From: Microbacterium rhizosphaerae
Lineage (GTDB): Bacteria; Actinomycetota; Actinomycetes; Actinomycetales; Microbacteriaceae
Reading direction: 5' to 3'
Assembly (NCBI RefSeq): GCF_034120055.1
Contig: NZ_CP139368.1
Location: 744,001 to 808,000 of the forward strand
DNA: 64,000 nt
Shown piece after piece: positions 17,573 to 25,974 of the stretch (positions are counted from its first letter, which is position 1; each line of letters opens with the position of its first letter). Below the pieces are notes generated by a model. That model did not search any database. It was not told the origin of the DNA and saw only the letters and a list, made by a program, of their open reading frames with translations. The translations under genes were made by a program, and so were the position numbers.

Positions 17573-17600
17573 CTACAACGTTGGAAATGCAACGTTGTAG
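17573..17600. promoter_or_regulatory. tandem LacI operators at the ABC operon start site
   Basis: Two CAACGTTG cores (17576-17583 and 17590-17597) with centres 14 bases apart: CTACAACGTTGGAA and TGCAACGTTGTAG. They directly follow the promoter and resemble the sites at 13449, 13538, 13558 and 16334. The site serves both the ABC operon and the divergent LacI gene. Confidence 0.78.
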
Positions 17601-17712
17601 ATCGCAATCCGGCATCGGCTCGAGAACGGACGCGAGGCCGATGGCGGCCGTGCGCTCTCGCCGCATTGCGGTGCACCGACAACGAGGTCCAGCATCCGAA
17701 AGGAATCGATCA

Positions 17713-19083
17713 GTGAAGAGGAACAGAGTCATCGCCCTCATGACGAGCGTGGTGGTGGCGGGTGTGCTCGCCGGTTGCTCCGGAGGTGGCGGCGGCGCGA
17801 GCACAGGAAGCGCGAACGCCAACGGCAATTCGTCCAACTGCACGAACAAGATCGTGAAGAAGGACGCTCCGGTCGTCACGCTGTGGGCGTGGTACCCGAA
17901 CACCGAGAAGGTCGTCGACAACTTCAACAACGCGCACAGCGACGTCCAGGTCTGCTGGACGAACGCCGGTGCGGGTGGCGCTGAGTACGACAAGTTCCAG
18001 ACAGCCGTCAGCGCCGGCACCGGTGCCCCTGATGTGGTCATGCTCGAGGCGGACCGCATCCCGACCTTCCAGGTCCAGGGCGCGCTCGTCGACCTCAAGA
18101 AGCTCGGCTACGAGGACGTCAAGAGCAACTTCAGCGACGGCGCCTGGAAGGACGTCTCGGTCGGCGACGGCGTGTACGGCGCCCCGATCGACGGCGGCCC
18201 GATGGGCATGATCTACCGCAAGGACATCTTCGACAAGTACGGCATCACGACGCCGCCCAAGACCTGGGACGAGTACGCGGCGGATGCGCAGAAGGTCAAG
18301 GATGCGGGCGGCCCGCTGTTCGGCGACTTCCCGGCCAACCAGCCTGCCTACGTCACGGCGCTGCTGTACAACAACGGCGCGAATCCCTTCACCTACAACA
18401 CCGCCAACAAGGGCACCATCGGCATCAAGCTGAACGACGACAAGTCGAAGCAGGTGCTCGACTACTGGGCCGGGCTCGTGTCGAAGGGTCTGGTCGGAAA
18501 GCAGGACCAGTTCACCCCGGAGTACATCTCGGGCGTGATCGGCGGCAAGTACGCGACGTATCTCTCCGCGGCCTGGGCGCCCGGCTATCTGCAGGGTGCC
18601 GGTGTGGGCAAGGGTGCGGACGCGAACGTCTGGGCGACGGCTCCGCTGCCGCAGTGGGACCCGAGCAACCCCATCTCGGTGAACTGGGGCGGATCGGCGT
18701 TCTCGGTCACGAAGCAGGCCAAGGACCCGAAGCTCGCGGCGAAGGTCGCCTTCGGGGTCTACGCCGACGATGCCTCGCTGAAGGACGGATGGCAGAACCA
18801 GATCATCTTCCCGCTCAACGTCCACGTGCTGAAGGACCCGAACTTCATCAACGCCGAAGTGAAGTTCTTCAACGGGCAGCAGGCGAACAAGGAGGTCTAC
18901 GTCCCGGCGGCCAACGCCTACAAGGGCATGACCTACACGCCGATCGGGCAGTACTACTACTCCGCGTTCACGAAGCAGATCGCCGCGATCAACGACGGTT
19001 CGAAGACGGGGTCTCAGGCGGCGGATGCGCTGCAGGCCGACGTCGTGAAGTACGCGAAGGAGCAAGGGTTCACCGTCAAGTGA
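17713..19083 (+). CDS. sugar ABC transporter substrate-binding lipoprotein
   Basis: 456 residues. A lipoprotein signal ends at VLAGC with the lipidated Cys22, followed by a flexible Gly/Ser/Asn linker and a family-1 (MalE-like) solute-binding domain: VVTLWAWYPNTEKVVDNFNNAH, TGAPDVVMLEADRIPTF, GAPIDGGPMGMIYRKDIF and KTWDEYAADAQKVKDAGG. It captures an oligosaccharide or sugar outside the membrane for the two permeases downstream. The GTG start at 17713 has GAAAGGA upstream. The context (GH51 enzyme, CE1 esterase) points to arabinose-containing oligosaccharides. Expression should be under the LacI operators at its promoter. Confidence 0.92.
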   Translation: MKRNRVIALMTSVVVAGVLAGCSGGGGGASTGSANANGNSSNCTNKIVKKDAPVVTLWAWYPNTEKVVDNFNNAHSDVQVCWTNAGAGGAEYDKFQTAVSAGTGAPDVVMLEADRIPTFQVQGALVDLKKLGYEDVKSNFSDGAWKDVSVGDGVYGAPIDGGPMGMIYRKDIFDKYGITTPPKTWDEYAADAQKVKDAGGPLFGDFPANQPAYVTALLYNNGANPFTYNTANKGTIGIKLNDDKSKQVLDYWAGLVSKGLVGKQDQFTPEYISGVIGGKYATYLSAAWAPGYLQGAGVGKGADANVWATAPLPQWDPSNPISVNWGGSAFSVTKQAKDPKLAAKVAFGVYADDASLKDGWQNQIIFPLNVHVLKDPNFINAEVKFFNGQQANKEVYVPAANAYKGMTYTPIGQYYYSAFTKQIAAINDGSKTGSQAADALQADVVKYAKEQGFTVK

Positions 19084-19093
19084 CCTGACGCGG

Positions 19094-19120
19094 AGGGTCG
19101 GCTCGCGACGGGCCGGCCCT
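19094..19120 (+). terminator. intra-operon hairpin after the binding-protein gene
   Basis: Nine-base arms (19094-19102 and 19112-19120, one wobble) lie between the binding protein and first permease. Such hairpins commonly stabilise or partly terminate the message so that binding protein exceeds permease. The role is inferred. Confidence 0.55.
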
Positions 19121-19149
19121 TCGCCATCCCTTCTCGACCCGGAGGAATC

Positions 19150-20100
19150 ATGACCACAGCAACCACCAGCCGCGTCAAGGCCGGTGAAGACACCGTCAGA
19201 CCACGAGGACACCGCCGCTCCACGAGCAGCCGCCGGAACGCCATCGGATGGCTTTTCGTCGGCCCGTTCGGACTGATCTTCCTCGCGCTCCTGGTGCTCC
19301 CGATCGGCTATGCGCTCTACCTCAGCCTGTTCCAGAAATCGCTCATCGGCGGAACGAGATTCGTCGGCTTCGGCAACTACGCCAAGGCGTTCACCGATCC
19401 GTCGTTCCTCAGCGGCGTCTCGTTCGTGATCAGCTTCTCGCTGGTCCTCATCCCGCTCCAGATGGCCGTGTCGCTCGCCATCGCGCTCATGCTCGACATC
19501 GTCGTCAGCCGATTCGCGCGCTTCTCGCGGCTCATGATCTTCCTGCCGTACGCGATCCCCACGGTCATCGGCGCCCTCATGTGGGGTTTCCTGTACAGCG
19601 AGAACTTCGGACCCCTCGCGGACATCTTCGGCGCGTTCGGCATGCCCGCGCCGGACTTCCTGAGCTCGAGTCTGATCTTCTACGGCCTGCTCAATGTCGT
19701 CACGTGGCAGTGGGCGGGCTACTACATGATCATCCTGTACGCCGCGCTTCAGGGGATCGATCCGACGTTGTACGAGGCGGCGCGCATCGACGGCGCGTCG
19801 CAGTGGCAGATCATCTTCCGCATCAAGATCCCGCTGGTCGCACCGGCGCTGGTGCTGATCCTCGTCTTCGCGCTCATCGGAACGCTCCAGTTCTTCAATG
19901 AACCGAAGATCCTGCAGCCACTGGCCGCGGGCGCCATTCCGAACGACTTCACACCGAACATGTACGCCTACCAGCAGGCGTTCTCGCTGGCGAACTACAA
20001 CTACGGCTCGGCGATCTCGTTCGCCCTCGGAGCCGTCGTCTTCGTCTGCGTCTACATCTTCATGTTCGCCACCCGCAAGAGAGGGAACATCCTGTCATGA
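19150..20100 (+). CDS. sugar ABC transporter permease, MalF-like
   Basis: 316 residues with six membrane helices and the binding-protein-dependent permease (BPD_transp_1) EAA loop YEAARIDGASQWQIIFRIKIP, which contacts the ATPase. GGAGGA precedes the ATG. The N-terminal ~30 residues are basic and cytoplasmic. It pairs with the next permease, whose ATG overlaps this stop (ATGA at 20097-20100). No ATPase gene is present in the operon, so a shared MsiK/MsmK-type ATPase encoded elsewhere is expected, as is usual for this transporter class in Gram-positives. Confidence 0.92.
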   Translation: MTTATTSRVKAGEDTVRPRGHRRSTSSRRNAIGWLFVGPFGLIFLALLVLPIGYALYLSLFQKSLIGGTRFVGFGNYAKAFTDPSFLSGVSFVISFSLVLIPLQMAVSLAIALMLDIVVSRFARFSRLMIFLPYAIPTVIGALMWGFLYSENFGPLADIFGAFGMPAPDFLSSSLIFYGLLNVVTWQWAGYYMIILYAALQGIDPTLYEAARIDGASQWQIIFRIKIPLVAPALVLILVFALIGTLQFFNEPKILQPLAAGAIPNDFTPNMYAYQQAFSLANYNYGSAISFALGAVVFVCVYIFMFATRKRGNILS

Positions 20101-20984
20101 GCGCCACGGACATCGAGCGCCGGCGCACTCTTCGGACGCCGGGGGGCGTGCCGATGCAGATCGTGCTCGGCATCCTGGTCATCTACTTCCTGATCCCCTT
20201 CTGGTGGGTGATCGTGAACAGCTCCAAGAGCACGGCCGAGTTGTTCGGCGGAGGACCCGCCCTGTGGTTCGGCTCGGACATCGACTACATCGGCAACTTC
20301 GTCGCGCTCTTCACGTACGGCGGCGGGATCTACGGACGCTGGCTGCTGAACTCCGCCCTGTACGCGATCGTCGGCGGCCTCGGCGCCACCGCGCTCTCCG
20401 TGCTCGCGGGCTACGGCTTCGCCAAGTACCGCTTCCGCGGTCGTCAGGCGTCGTTCGCGATCCTGCTCGGGGCCGTCATGGTCCCCGCGACCGCCTTGGT
20501 CATCCCGACCTTCATGCTGTTCTCGCTGGCGGGTCTGACCAACACGGTCTGGGCGGTGATCATCCCCAGCCTGCTGAACCCGTTCGGGGTCTACCTGATG
20601 GCGGTCTATGCGCGCGAGGCGGTCCCAGACGAGCTGCTGGATGCGGCACGGGTCGACGGGGCGGGCGAGTTCCGGGCCTTCTTCCAGGTGGCGTTGCCGC
20701 TGCTGCGGCCGGCGATGGTCACCGTGCTGCTGCTGTCGGTGGTCGCCTGCTGGAACAACTACTTCCTTCCGCTCGCGATGCTCTCGGACAACCGGCTCTT
20801 CCCGGTCACGGTCGGAATCGGCCTGTGGCAGTCCACGGCATCCACCTACGGCGCCGCCGGCGGACAGAGCCTGTGGAGCATCATCATCCTGGGTTCGCTC
20901 GTGTCGGTGATCCCGCTGATCGTCGCGTTCCTGACCCTGCAGCGCTACTGGCGAGGAGGGCTTGCCATCGGCAGCCTGAAGTAG
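20097..20984 (+). CDS. sugar ABC transporter permease, MalG-like
   Basis: 295 residues with six membrane helices and the EAA loop LLDAARVDGAGEFRAFFQVALP. The start overlaps the stop of the MalF-like gene by four bases, so translation is coupled. It forms the second half of the membrane channel for the lipoprotein-bound sugar. The GH51 arabinofuranosidase gene follows after 49 bases in the same direction, suggesting import of short arabinosides followed by cytoplasmic cleavage. Confidence 0.92.
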   Translation: MSATDIERRRTLRTPGGVPMQIVLGILVIYFLIPFWWVIVNSSKSTAELFGGGPALWFGSDIDYIGNFVALFTYGGGIYGRWLLNSALYAIVGGLGATALSVLAGYGFAKYRFRGRQASFAILLGAVMVPATALVIPTFMLFSLAGLTNTVWAVIIPSLLNPFGVYLMAVYAREAVPDELLDAARVDGAGEFRAFFQVALPLLRPAMVTVLLLSVVACWNNYFLPLAMLSDNRLFPVTVGIGLWQSTASTYGAAGGQSLWSIIILGSLVSVIPLIVAFLTLQRYWRGGLAIGSLK

Positions 20985-21033
20985 CCCGACCCGCCCGCCA
21001 TCCGCCACACACCCATTCACACCTTGAGGAAAC

Positions 21034-22545
21034 GTGACTACTGCGCACCTGACGATCGACCCGCATTTCGTCGTAGGCCCCATCAACCGCCGCCTGTTCG
21101 GCTCGTTCGTCGAGCACCTCGGACGCTGCGTCTACGACGGGATCTACGAGCCGGACCACCCGGACGCGGATGAGCACGGCTTCCGCAACGACGTGGCCGA
21201 GCTGGTCAGAGAGCTGGGCGTCACCACGATCCGGTACCCGGGCGGCAACTTCGTGTCGGGCTATCGCTGGGAGGACGGAGTAGGCCCCGTGGACCAGCGG
21301 CCGCGGCGGCTCGATCTCGCCTGGCACTCGACCGAGACCAACGAGGTGGGGCTGGACGAGTTCGCGCGATGGCTGCGCAAGGTCGACGGCGAACTGATGT
21401 ACGCGGTCAACCTCGGCACGCGCGGCGTTCAGGAGGCGCTCGACGTCCTCGAGTATGCGAATCACCGCTCCGGCACCGAGCTGTCCGATCGCCGGATCGC
21501 CAACGGCACGGCCGAACCCTACGACATCCGGATGTGGTGTCTCGGGAACGAGATGGACGGCCCCTGGCAGCTGGGTCACGGCACTCCCGAGGAGTACGGG
21601 CAGCTCGCCGTGAAGACCGCGCGGGCGATGCGCCAGGTGGATCCGACGCTGGAACTCGTCGTGTGCGGCAGCTCGGGCGCGGGCATGCCGCTGTTCGGCA
21701 CGTGGGAGCGCATCGTGCTCGAGGAGACGTACGACGAGGTCGACTACATCTCCTGCCACGCGTACTACGAACCCGTCGGCGGCGACTACGAGAGCTTCCT
21801 CGCATCCGCCGTCGACATGGACCGGTTCATCGATTCGGTCGTCGCGACGGCCGACCACGTCAAGGCCGTGCGGGGCAGCAAGAAGACGATCAACATCTCC
21901 TTCGACGAGTGGAACGTCTGGTACCAGTCCCGGTACGCCGAGGTCGACCGCATCACGGATGTGAACGACTGGCCCGTCGCCCCCCGGCTGCTCGAGGACG
22001 CCTACTCCGTCGTCGACGCCGTGGTCTTCGGGAACCTGCTGATCTCTCTCATCCGGCACGCCGACCGCGTCACGGCGGCGAGCCTCGCCCAGCTCGTCAA
22101 CGTGATCGCGCCGATCATGACCGAACCCGGGGGAGGCGCCTGGCGGCAGACGACCTTCTTCCCGTTCGCCGTGACCTCTCGCCTCGCGCGCGGCTGCACG
22201 CTCGAGCTGAAGCTCGACTGCCCGACCTACCGGACCGAGCGATACGGCGAGGTCCCGGTCGTGGACGCCGTGGCGACGCACGACCCGACCACGGGAGACA
22301 CCGCGGTGTTCCTCGTGAACAGGAGTCTCACCGACGTCGTGGACATCTCGATCGACACCAGCATCCTGGGCGATGTCTCGGTCGAGTCGATCGTGAGTCT
22401 CCACGACGACGACATCCACGCGGCGAACACGCGCGACCAGTCGGAGCGTGTCGGTCTGAAACCCAACGACAGTGCCCGCTTCGTCGACAGCGAACTGCAC
22501 ATCTCCCTGCCGCCCGTGTCGTGGACGGCACTGCAGCTGCGATGA
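21034..22545 (+). CDS. alpha-L-arabinofuranosidase, glycoside hydrolase family 51
   Basis: 503 residues, the normal length for bacterial GH51 enzymes. A retaining (beta/alpha)8 domain carries the acid/base Glu173 (WCLGNEMDGPW) and nucleophile Glu292 (SFDEWNVWYQ), at almost the same positions as in the well-studied Geobacillus AbfA (175 and 294). Other family motifs are SFVEHLGRCVYDGIYEP and RYPGGNFVSGY. A C-terminal beta-sandwich follows. No signal peptide is visible, so it acts inside the cell, releasing L-arabinose from imported oligosaccharides. The GTG start follows GAGGAA. It is the enzyme that defines the substrate of the locus. Confidence 0.95.
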   Translation: MTTAHLTIDPHFVVGPINRRLFGSFVEHLGRCVYDGIYEPDHPDADEHGFRNDVAELVRELGVTTIRYPGGNFVSGYRWEDGVGPVDQRPRRLDLAWHSTETNEVGLDEFARWLRKVDGELMYAVNLGTRGVQEALDVLEYANHRSGTELSDRRIANGTAEPYDIRMWCLGNEMDGPWQLGHGTPEEYGQLAVKTARAMRQVDPTLELVVCGSSGAGMPLFGTWERIVLEETYDEVDYISCHAYYEPVGGDYESFLASAVDMDRFIDSVVATADHVKAVRGSKKTINISFDEWNVWYQSRYAEVDRITDVNDWPVAPRLLEDAYSVVDAVVFGNLLISLIRHADRVTAASLAQLVNVIAPIMTEPGGGAWRQTTFFPFAVTSRLARGCTLELKLDCPTYRTERYGEVPVVDAVATHDPTTGDTAVFLVNRSLTDVVDISIDTSILGDVSVESIVSLHDDDIHAANTRDQSERVGLKPNDSARFVDSELHISLPPVSWTALQLR

Positions 22546-22591
22546 GCATCGTCGTCTCGTCGAGGGCCGCACGAACCGGGATGATGGCAGC

Positions 22592-23839
22592 ATGAGCGCA
22601 CAGACGAACTGGGCTGGAACCCACACCTACGCAGGACGCATCGAGACTCCGCGGAGCATCGAGGAGATCCAGCGGATCGTCGGCTCGGCGCAGCGCGTGC
22701 GAGCCCTCGGCACCCGCCACTCGTTCAACGATATCGCGGACAGCGAGCTGCTCGTGTCGCTGGAGGACATGCCGGCCGACATCGAGGTGGACGAGGATGC
22801 GTCGACCGCCCGCGTCGCCGCACAGCTGCCGTTCGCGCTGGTCGCCGCCGCGGTCGACGAGCGCGGCCTGGCCCTGCACAACCTGGGATCGCTGCCGCAC
22901 ATCTCGGTCGGCGGTGCGACGGCCACGGCGACGCACGGATCGGGGCTGCACAACGGCAACCTGTCGACCGCGGTCGTCGGACTCGAGTTCGTGACGGCGG
23001 ATGCCGGCATCCTTCGCATCGATCGCCGCGACGAGCGGTTCGCGGGCGCGGTGGTGCACCTCGGCGCGCTCGGCGTCGTGACCCATCTCACGCTCGGCCT
23101 CGAACCTCGCTACGACGTGCGGCAGGACGTGTACCTCGGCGTCCCGTGGGAGGAGGTGCTCGGCGACCCCGTCGGCGTGTTCGGTGCGGCGTACAGCGTC
23201 AGCGTCTTCACGCACTGGGCGGGGGACCGAACGGACCAGGTCTGGCTCAAGGCGCGCCTGGACGACGGCGACCTCCCCGTCGCCGACGTGTGGCGCGGCG
23301 GGACGCGCTCGGTGGGACCGATCGGGCCGGTCGGGCCGGTCGACGAGGACGACAACACGACCGTTCAGGGAGTGCGCGGTTCGTGGCACGCGCGCCTGCC
23401 GCACTTCCGCTTCGACACGCAGCCGTCCGCGCAGGGGGACGAGATCCAGACCGAGTACTTCGTCGGGCTGGAGGACGCCGCATCCGCTCTGTCCGCGTTG
23501 CGGGAGCTCGCGGATCGCATCGATCCGCTGCTGATCATCACCGAGCTGCGGACGGTCGCCGCCGACGACCTGTGGCTCAGCACGGCGTACGAGCGGAACA
23601 GTCTGGCCATCCACTTCACGTGGCACAGCAGGCCAGCCGAGGTCACCGCGATCCTCCCCGAGATCGAGGCCGCACTCGCGCCGTTCGCGCCGCGGCCGCA
23701 CTGGGGCAAATGGTTCGCGGAGGCGCACGCCAATGCGCGCTACCCGCGCTTCGACGACGCCGTCGAGCTCATGACCGAGCTCGATCCGACGGGTGTGTTC
23801 CGCAACCCGTACACGGAGCGGGTGCTCGGGCTCGGCTGA
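22592..23839 (+). CDS. alditol oxidase-like FAD-linked oxidoreductase
   Basis: 415 residues resembling Streptomyces alditol oxidase AldO and D-arabinono-1,4-lactone oxidases. The N-terminal FAD domain has RALGTRHSFND, where His43 matches the covalent FAD-linking His46 of AldO, and SVGGATATATHGSGLHNGNLS. The C-terminal substrate-binding domain ends DPTGVFRNPYTERVLG. AldO uses oxygen to oxidise the C1 of xylitol or sorbitol to an aldose, releasing hydrogen peroxide. Here the substrate may be a pentitol such as arabinitol or xylitol, given the adjacent arabinofuranosidase 46 bases upstream. That link is inference. Confidence 0.82.
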   Translation: MSAQTNWAGTHTYAGRIETPRSIEEIQRIVGSAQRVRALGTRHSFNDIADSELLVSLEDMPADIEVDEDASTARVAAQLPFALVAAAVDERGLALHNLGSLPHISVGGATATATHGSGLHNGNLSTAVVGLEFVTADAGILRIDRRDERFAGAVVHLGALGVVTHLTLGLEPRYDVRQDVYLGVPWEEVLGDPVGVFGAAYSVSVFTHWAGDRTDQVWLKARLDDGDLPVADVWRGGTRSVGPIGPVGPVDEDDNTTVQGVRGSWHARLPHFRFDTQPSAQGDEIQTEYFVGLEDAASALSALRELADRIDPLLIITELRTVAADDLWLSTAYERNSLAIHFTWHSRPAEVTAILPEIEAALAPFAPRPHWGKWFAEAHANARYPRFDDAVELMTELDPTGVFRNPYTERVLGLG

Positions 23840-23844
23840 CGAGT

Positions 23845-23873
23845 GCGGGCACGACGGCATTCGTCGTCCCCGC
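23845..23873 (+). terminator. hairpin terminator after the alditol oxidase-like gene
   Basis: GCGGGCACGACG (23845-23856) pairs with CGTCGTCCCCGC (23862-23873), with one mismatch around a 5-base loop, six bases after the stop. It probably ends the arabinoside operon. Confidence 0.65.
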
Positions 23874-23945
23874 GCCCTCGTGCTCCTTGGTGCTCTGCCC
23901 TCGGGGTCGGACTCGACGATGTCTTCCCGTACTCGGAGGAATGAC

Positions 23946-24929
23946 GTGGAACAGATGGATGCCTGGACCCAGACCCGCTACGGCGGCGTCGACGAGGTGC
24001 GCCTGAGCCGCATCGACGTGCCGCAGCCGAAGACCGGGGAGGTGCTGCTGCGCATCCGGGCGACCGGCCTGAACGCCGCGGACCGCCACCTGATGACGGG
24101 CGAGCCGTTGCTCCTGCGGGCCGCCTTCGGGTGGAGGCGCCCCCGACAGCCGGTGCGCGGAATCGACGTCGCCGGCAGCGTTCTCGCGCTCGGGCCCGAC
24201 GTGCCCGATGTCTCGGTCGGCGACGAGGTCGTCGGAGAGCTGGCCTTCGGCGGCGGGCTCGCGGAGTATGCGGTGATCGCCGCGGAGCGACTCGTGCCGC
24301 GACCCGCTGCGGTAGGCCCCGCCCTCGCGGCGGCACTGCCGATCGCCGGCGGCACCGCCTGGCAGGCGCTCGACCGCGCCCGCGTCGCATCCGGCCATCG
24401 GGTGCTCGTGGTGGGCGCTTCCGGAGGGGTGGGCACGTTCGCGGTCCAGCTCGCGGTGCTCCGCGGTGCGGAGGTGCACGCCGTGTGCTCCGAGCGCAAC
24501 CGCGCCCTCGTCGGCTCGATCGGCGCGCGGACGACGTACGACCGCGCCGCGACGCCGCTCGACGCGCTGCCGGCGGGAACCTTCGACGCCGTGCTCGACC
24601 TCGCCGGCGACAGCCCCCTGCGCACCCTCCGGCGGCTCGTCCGCGACGGGGGATCGGCGGTGCTCATCGCGGGCGAGGGAGGGCGTCTGGTGGGCCCGAT
24701 CCCGCGCATCGCCCGCGCATCCCTCCTGTCTGTACGCTCGAGGCGGCCGCTGCATCCGCTCTCCGCCAAGGCCAGACCGGACATCCTCCGCGAGCTGCTG
24801 TCCCTGGTGGCGGGTGGCCGGCTGACGCCGGTCATCGAGCGGACCTGGCCCCTCGTCGAGGCCGGCGAGGCTCTGGCGCACCTCGCCGCCGGCCACACCG
24901 TCGGCAAGGTGGTCGTCACGCGGGAGTGA
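23946..24929 (+). CDS. quinone oxidoreductase-like MDR alcohol dehydrogenase
   Basis: 327 residues of the medium-chain dehydrogenase/reductase superfamily: an N-terminal GroES-like domain (TGEVLLRIRATGLNAADRHLM, RGIDVAGSVLALGPDV, VGDEVVGEL) and a Rossmann domain (VLVVGASGGVGTFAVQLA). The structural and catalytic zinc cysteines of true alcohol dehydrogenases are absent, so it belongs with NADPH-dependent quinone or enone reductases. The GTG at 23946 is chosen because GGAGGA ends five bases upstream; the ATG at 23955 is 14 bases away. Nothing nearby identifies the substrate. Confidence 0.82.
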   Translation: MEQMDAWTQTRYGGVDEVRLSRIDVPQPKTGEVLLRIRATGLNAADRHLMTGEPLLLRAAFGWRRPRQPVRGIDVAGSVLALGPDVPDVSVGDEVVGELAFGGGLAEYAVIAAERLVPRPAAVGPALAAALPIAGGTAWQALDRARVASGHRVLVVGASGGVGTFAVQLAVLRGAEVHAVCSERNRALVGSIGARTTYDRAATPLDALPAGTFDAVLDLAGDSPLRTLRRLVRDGGSAVLIAGEGGRLVGPIPRIARASLLSVRSRRPLHPLSAKARPDILRELLSLVAGGRLTPVIERTWPLVEAGEALAHLAAGHTVGKVVVTRE

Positions 24930-25083
24930 GGCGGCGGGTCGGCGGGGATCGGCACGGCGCGTGAGACAATGGATGCGGCGTGCCCGGGTCGCCCCCTTCC
25001 CCGCTGTCGCTGCGAGCACAGCGCGTCGAAGGGCCGCCGGGCCTGTGGACAGCGTCCGCCGATCCGCCTGTCAAGGAGCGAGA

Positions 25084-25974
25084 ATGACGCAGACCCCCAC
25101 GACCTCGAAGGCCACCGCATCCGACCAGTCCACGACCGGTCGCATCCAGCAGCACCGCCGCTACCTGATGTGCCGTCCGGAATACTTCACGGTGAGCTAC
25201 GAGATCAACCCGTGGATGCACAAGGCCGACCCGACGGACACCTCGAAGGCCGTGCGGCAGTGGCAGTCGCTCTACGACACCTACCTCGAGCTGGGCCACG
25301 AGATCGAGCTGATCGACCCGATCCCGAACCTGCCCGACATGGTCTACACGGCCAACGGCGGCTTCATCATCGACGGCACGGCGCTCGGGGTGAAGTTCAG
25401 CGTCGACGAGCGTCGCGGCGAGGAGCGGCCGTTCATGGACCGCTTCGCCGAGCTCGGCTTCGAGGTCGTCGAGCCGGTCGCCGCCCAGGAGGGCGAGGGC
25501 GACATCCTCCTCGCCGGCGACACGATCCTGGCCGGCTGCGGCTTCCGCTCGTCCATCGAGAGCCACCGGGAGATCTCCGAGGTCTTCGGCCGCGAGGTCG
25601 TCTCGCTCAAGCTCATCGACCCCCGGTTCTACCACCTCGACACCGCGATCTCGGTGCTCGACCCGGTGGAGGGGCCTGGCGGGGTCGAGAAGGCCAACAT
25701 CGCGTACCTCGAGCACGCGTTCGACGAGCCGTCACAGCGGATCCTGGCCGAGCGGTTCCCGGACGCGATCCGCGTGGCTGACGAGGACGGCGCCGTGTTC
25801 GGCCTGAACTCGGCGAGCGACGGCTTGAACGTCATCATCTCGCCGCGCGCCCACGGCTTCGAGGCGCAGCTGCGCGAGCGCGGCTACAACCCCGTGCTCG
25901 TCGATCTGTCCGAGCTGCTGCTCGGCGGCGGGGGCATCAAGTGCTGCACGCTCGAGCTGCGGGGTGCGCGGTGA
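25084..25974 (+). CDS. dimethylargininase / arginine-modifying guanidino hydrolase
   Basis: 296 residues of the amidinotransferase/DDAH fold. Visible motifs are MCRPEYFTVSYEINPWM, the Asn/Asp substrate loop DMVYTANGG, His184 in FYHLDTAI, and the catalytic-Cys region GGGGIKCCTLEL (Cys287, or possibly Cys288). It should hydrolyse Nw-methylated arginines, or arginine itself, to citrulline plus an amine. AAGGAG precedes the ATG. The stop overlaps the ornithine aminotransferase start (GTGA), so both act together, pointing to breakdown of arginine derivatives via ornithine. Citrulline-to-ornithine enzymes are not in this window. Actinobacterial members are often just called dimethylargininase without biochemical proof. 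Confidence 0.85.
   Translation: MTQTPTTSKATASDQSTTGRIQQHRRYLMCRPEYFTVSYEINPWMHKADPTDTSKAVRQWQSLYDTYLELGHEIELIDPIPNLPDMVYTANGGFIIDGTALGVKFSVDERRGEERPFMDRFAELGFEVVEPVAAQEGEGDILLAGDTILAGCGFRSSIESHREISEVFGREVVSLKLIDPRFYHLDTAISVLDPVEGPGGVEKANIAYLEHAFDEPSQRILAERFPDAIRVADEDGAVFGLNSASDGLNVIISPRAHGFEAQLRERGYNPVLVDLSELLLGGGGIKCCTLELRGAR

Noticed and set aside
17431..17682. 84-residue N-terminal extension of LacI paralogue 2
   Set aside because: The extension has no similarity to LacI proteins and covers the divergent promoter and operators; TTG at 17430 with AAAGGAG matches the paralogue's start.
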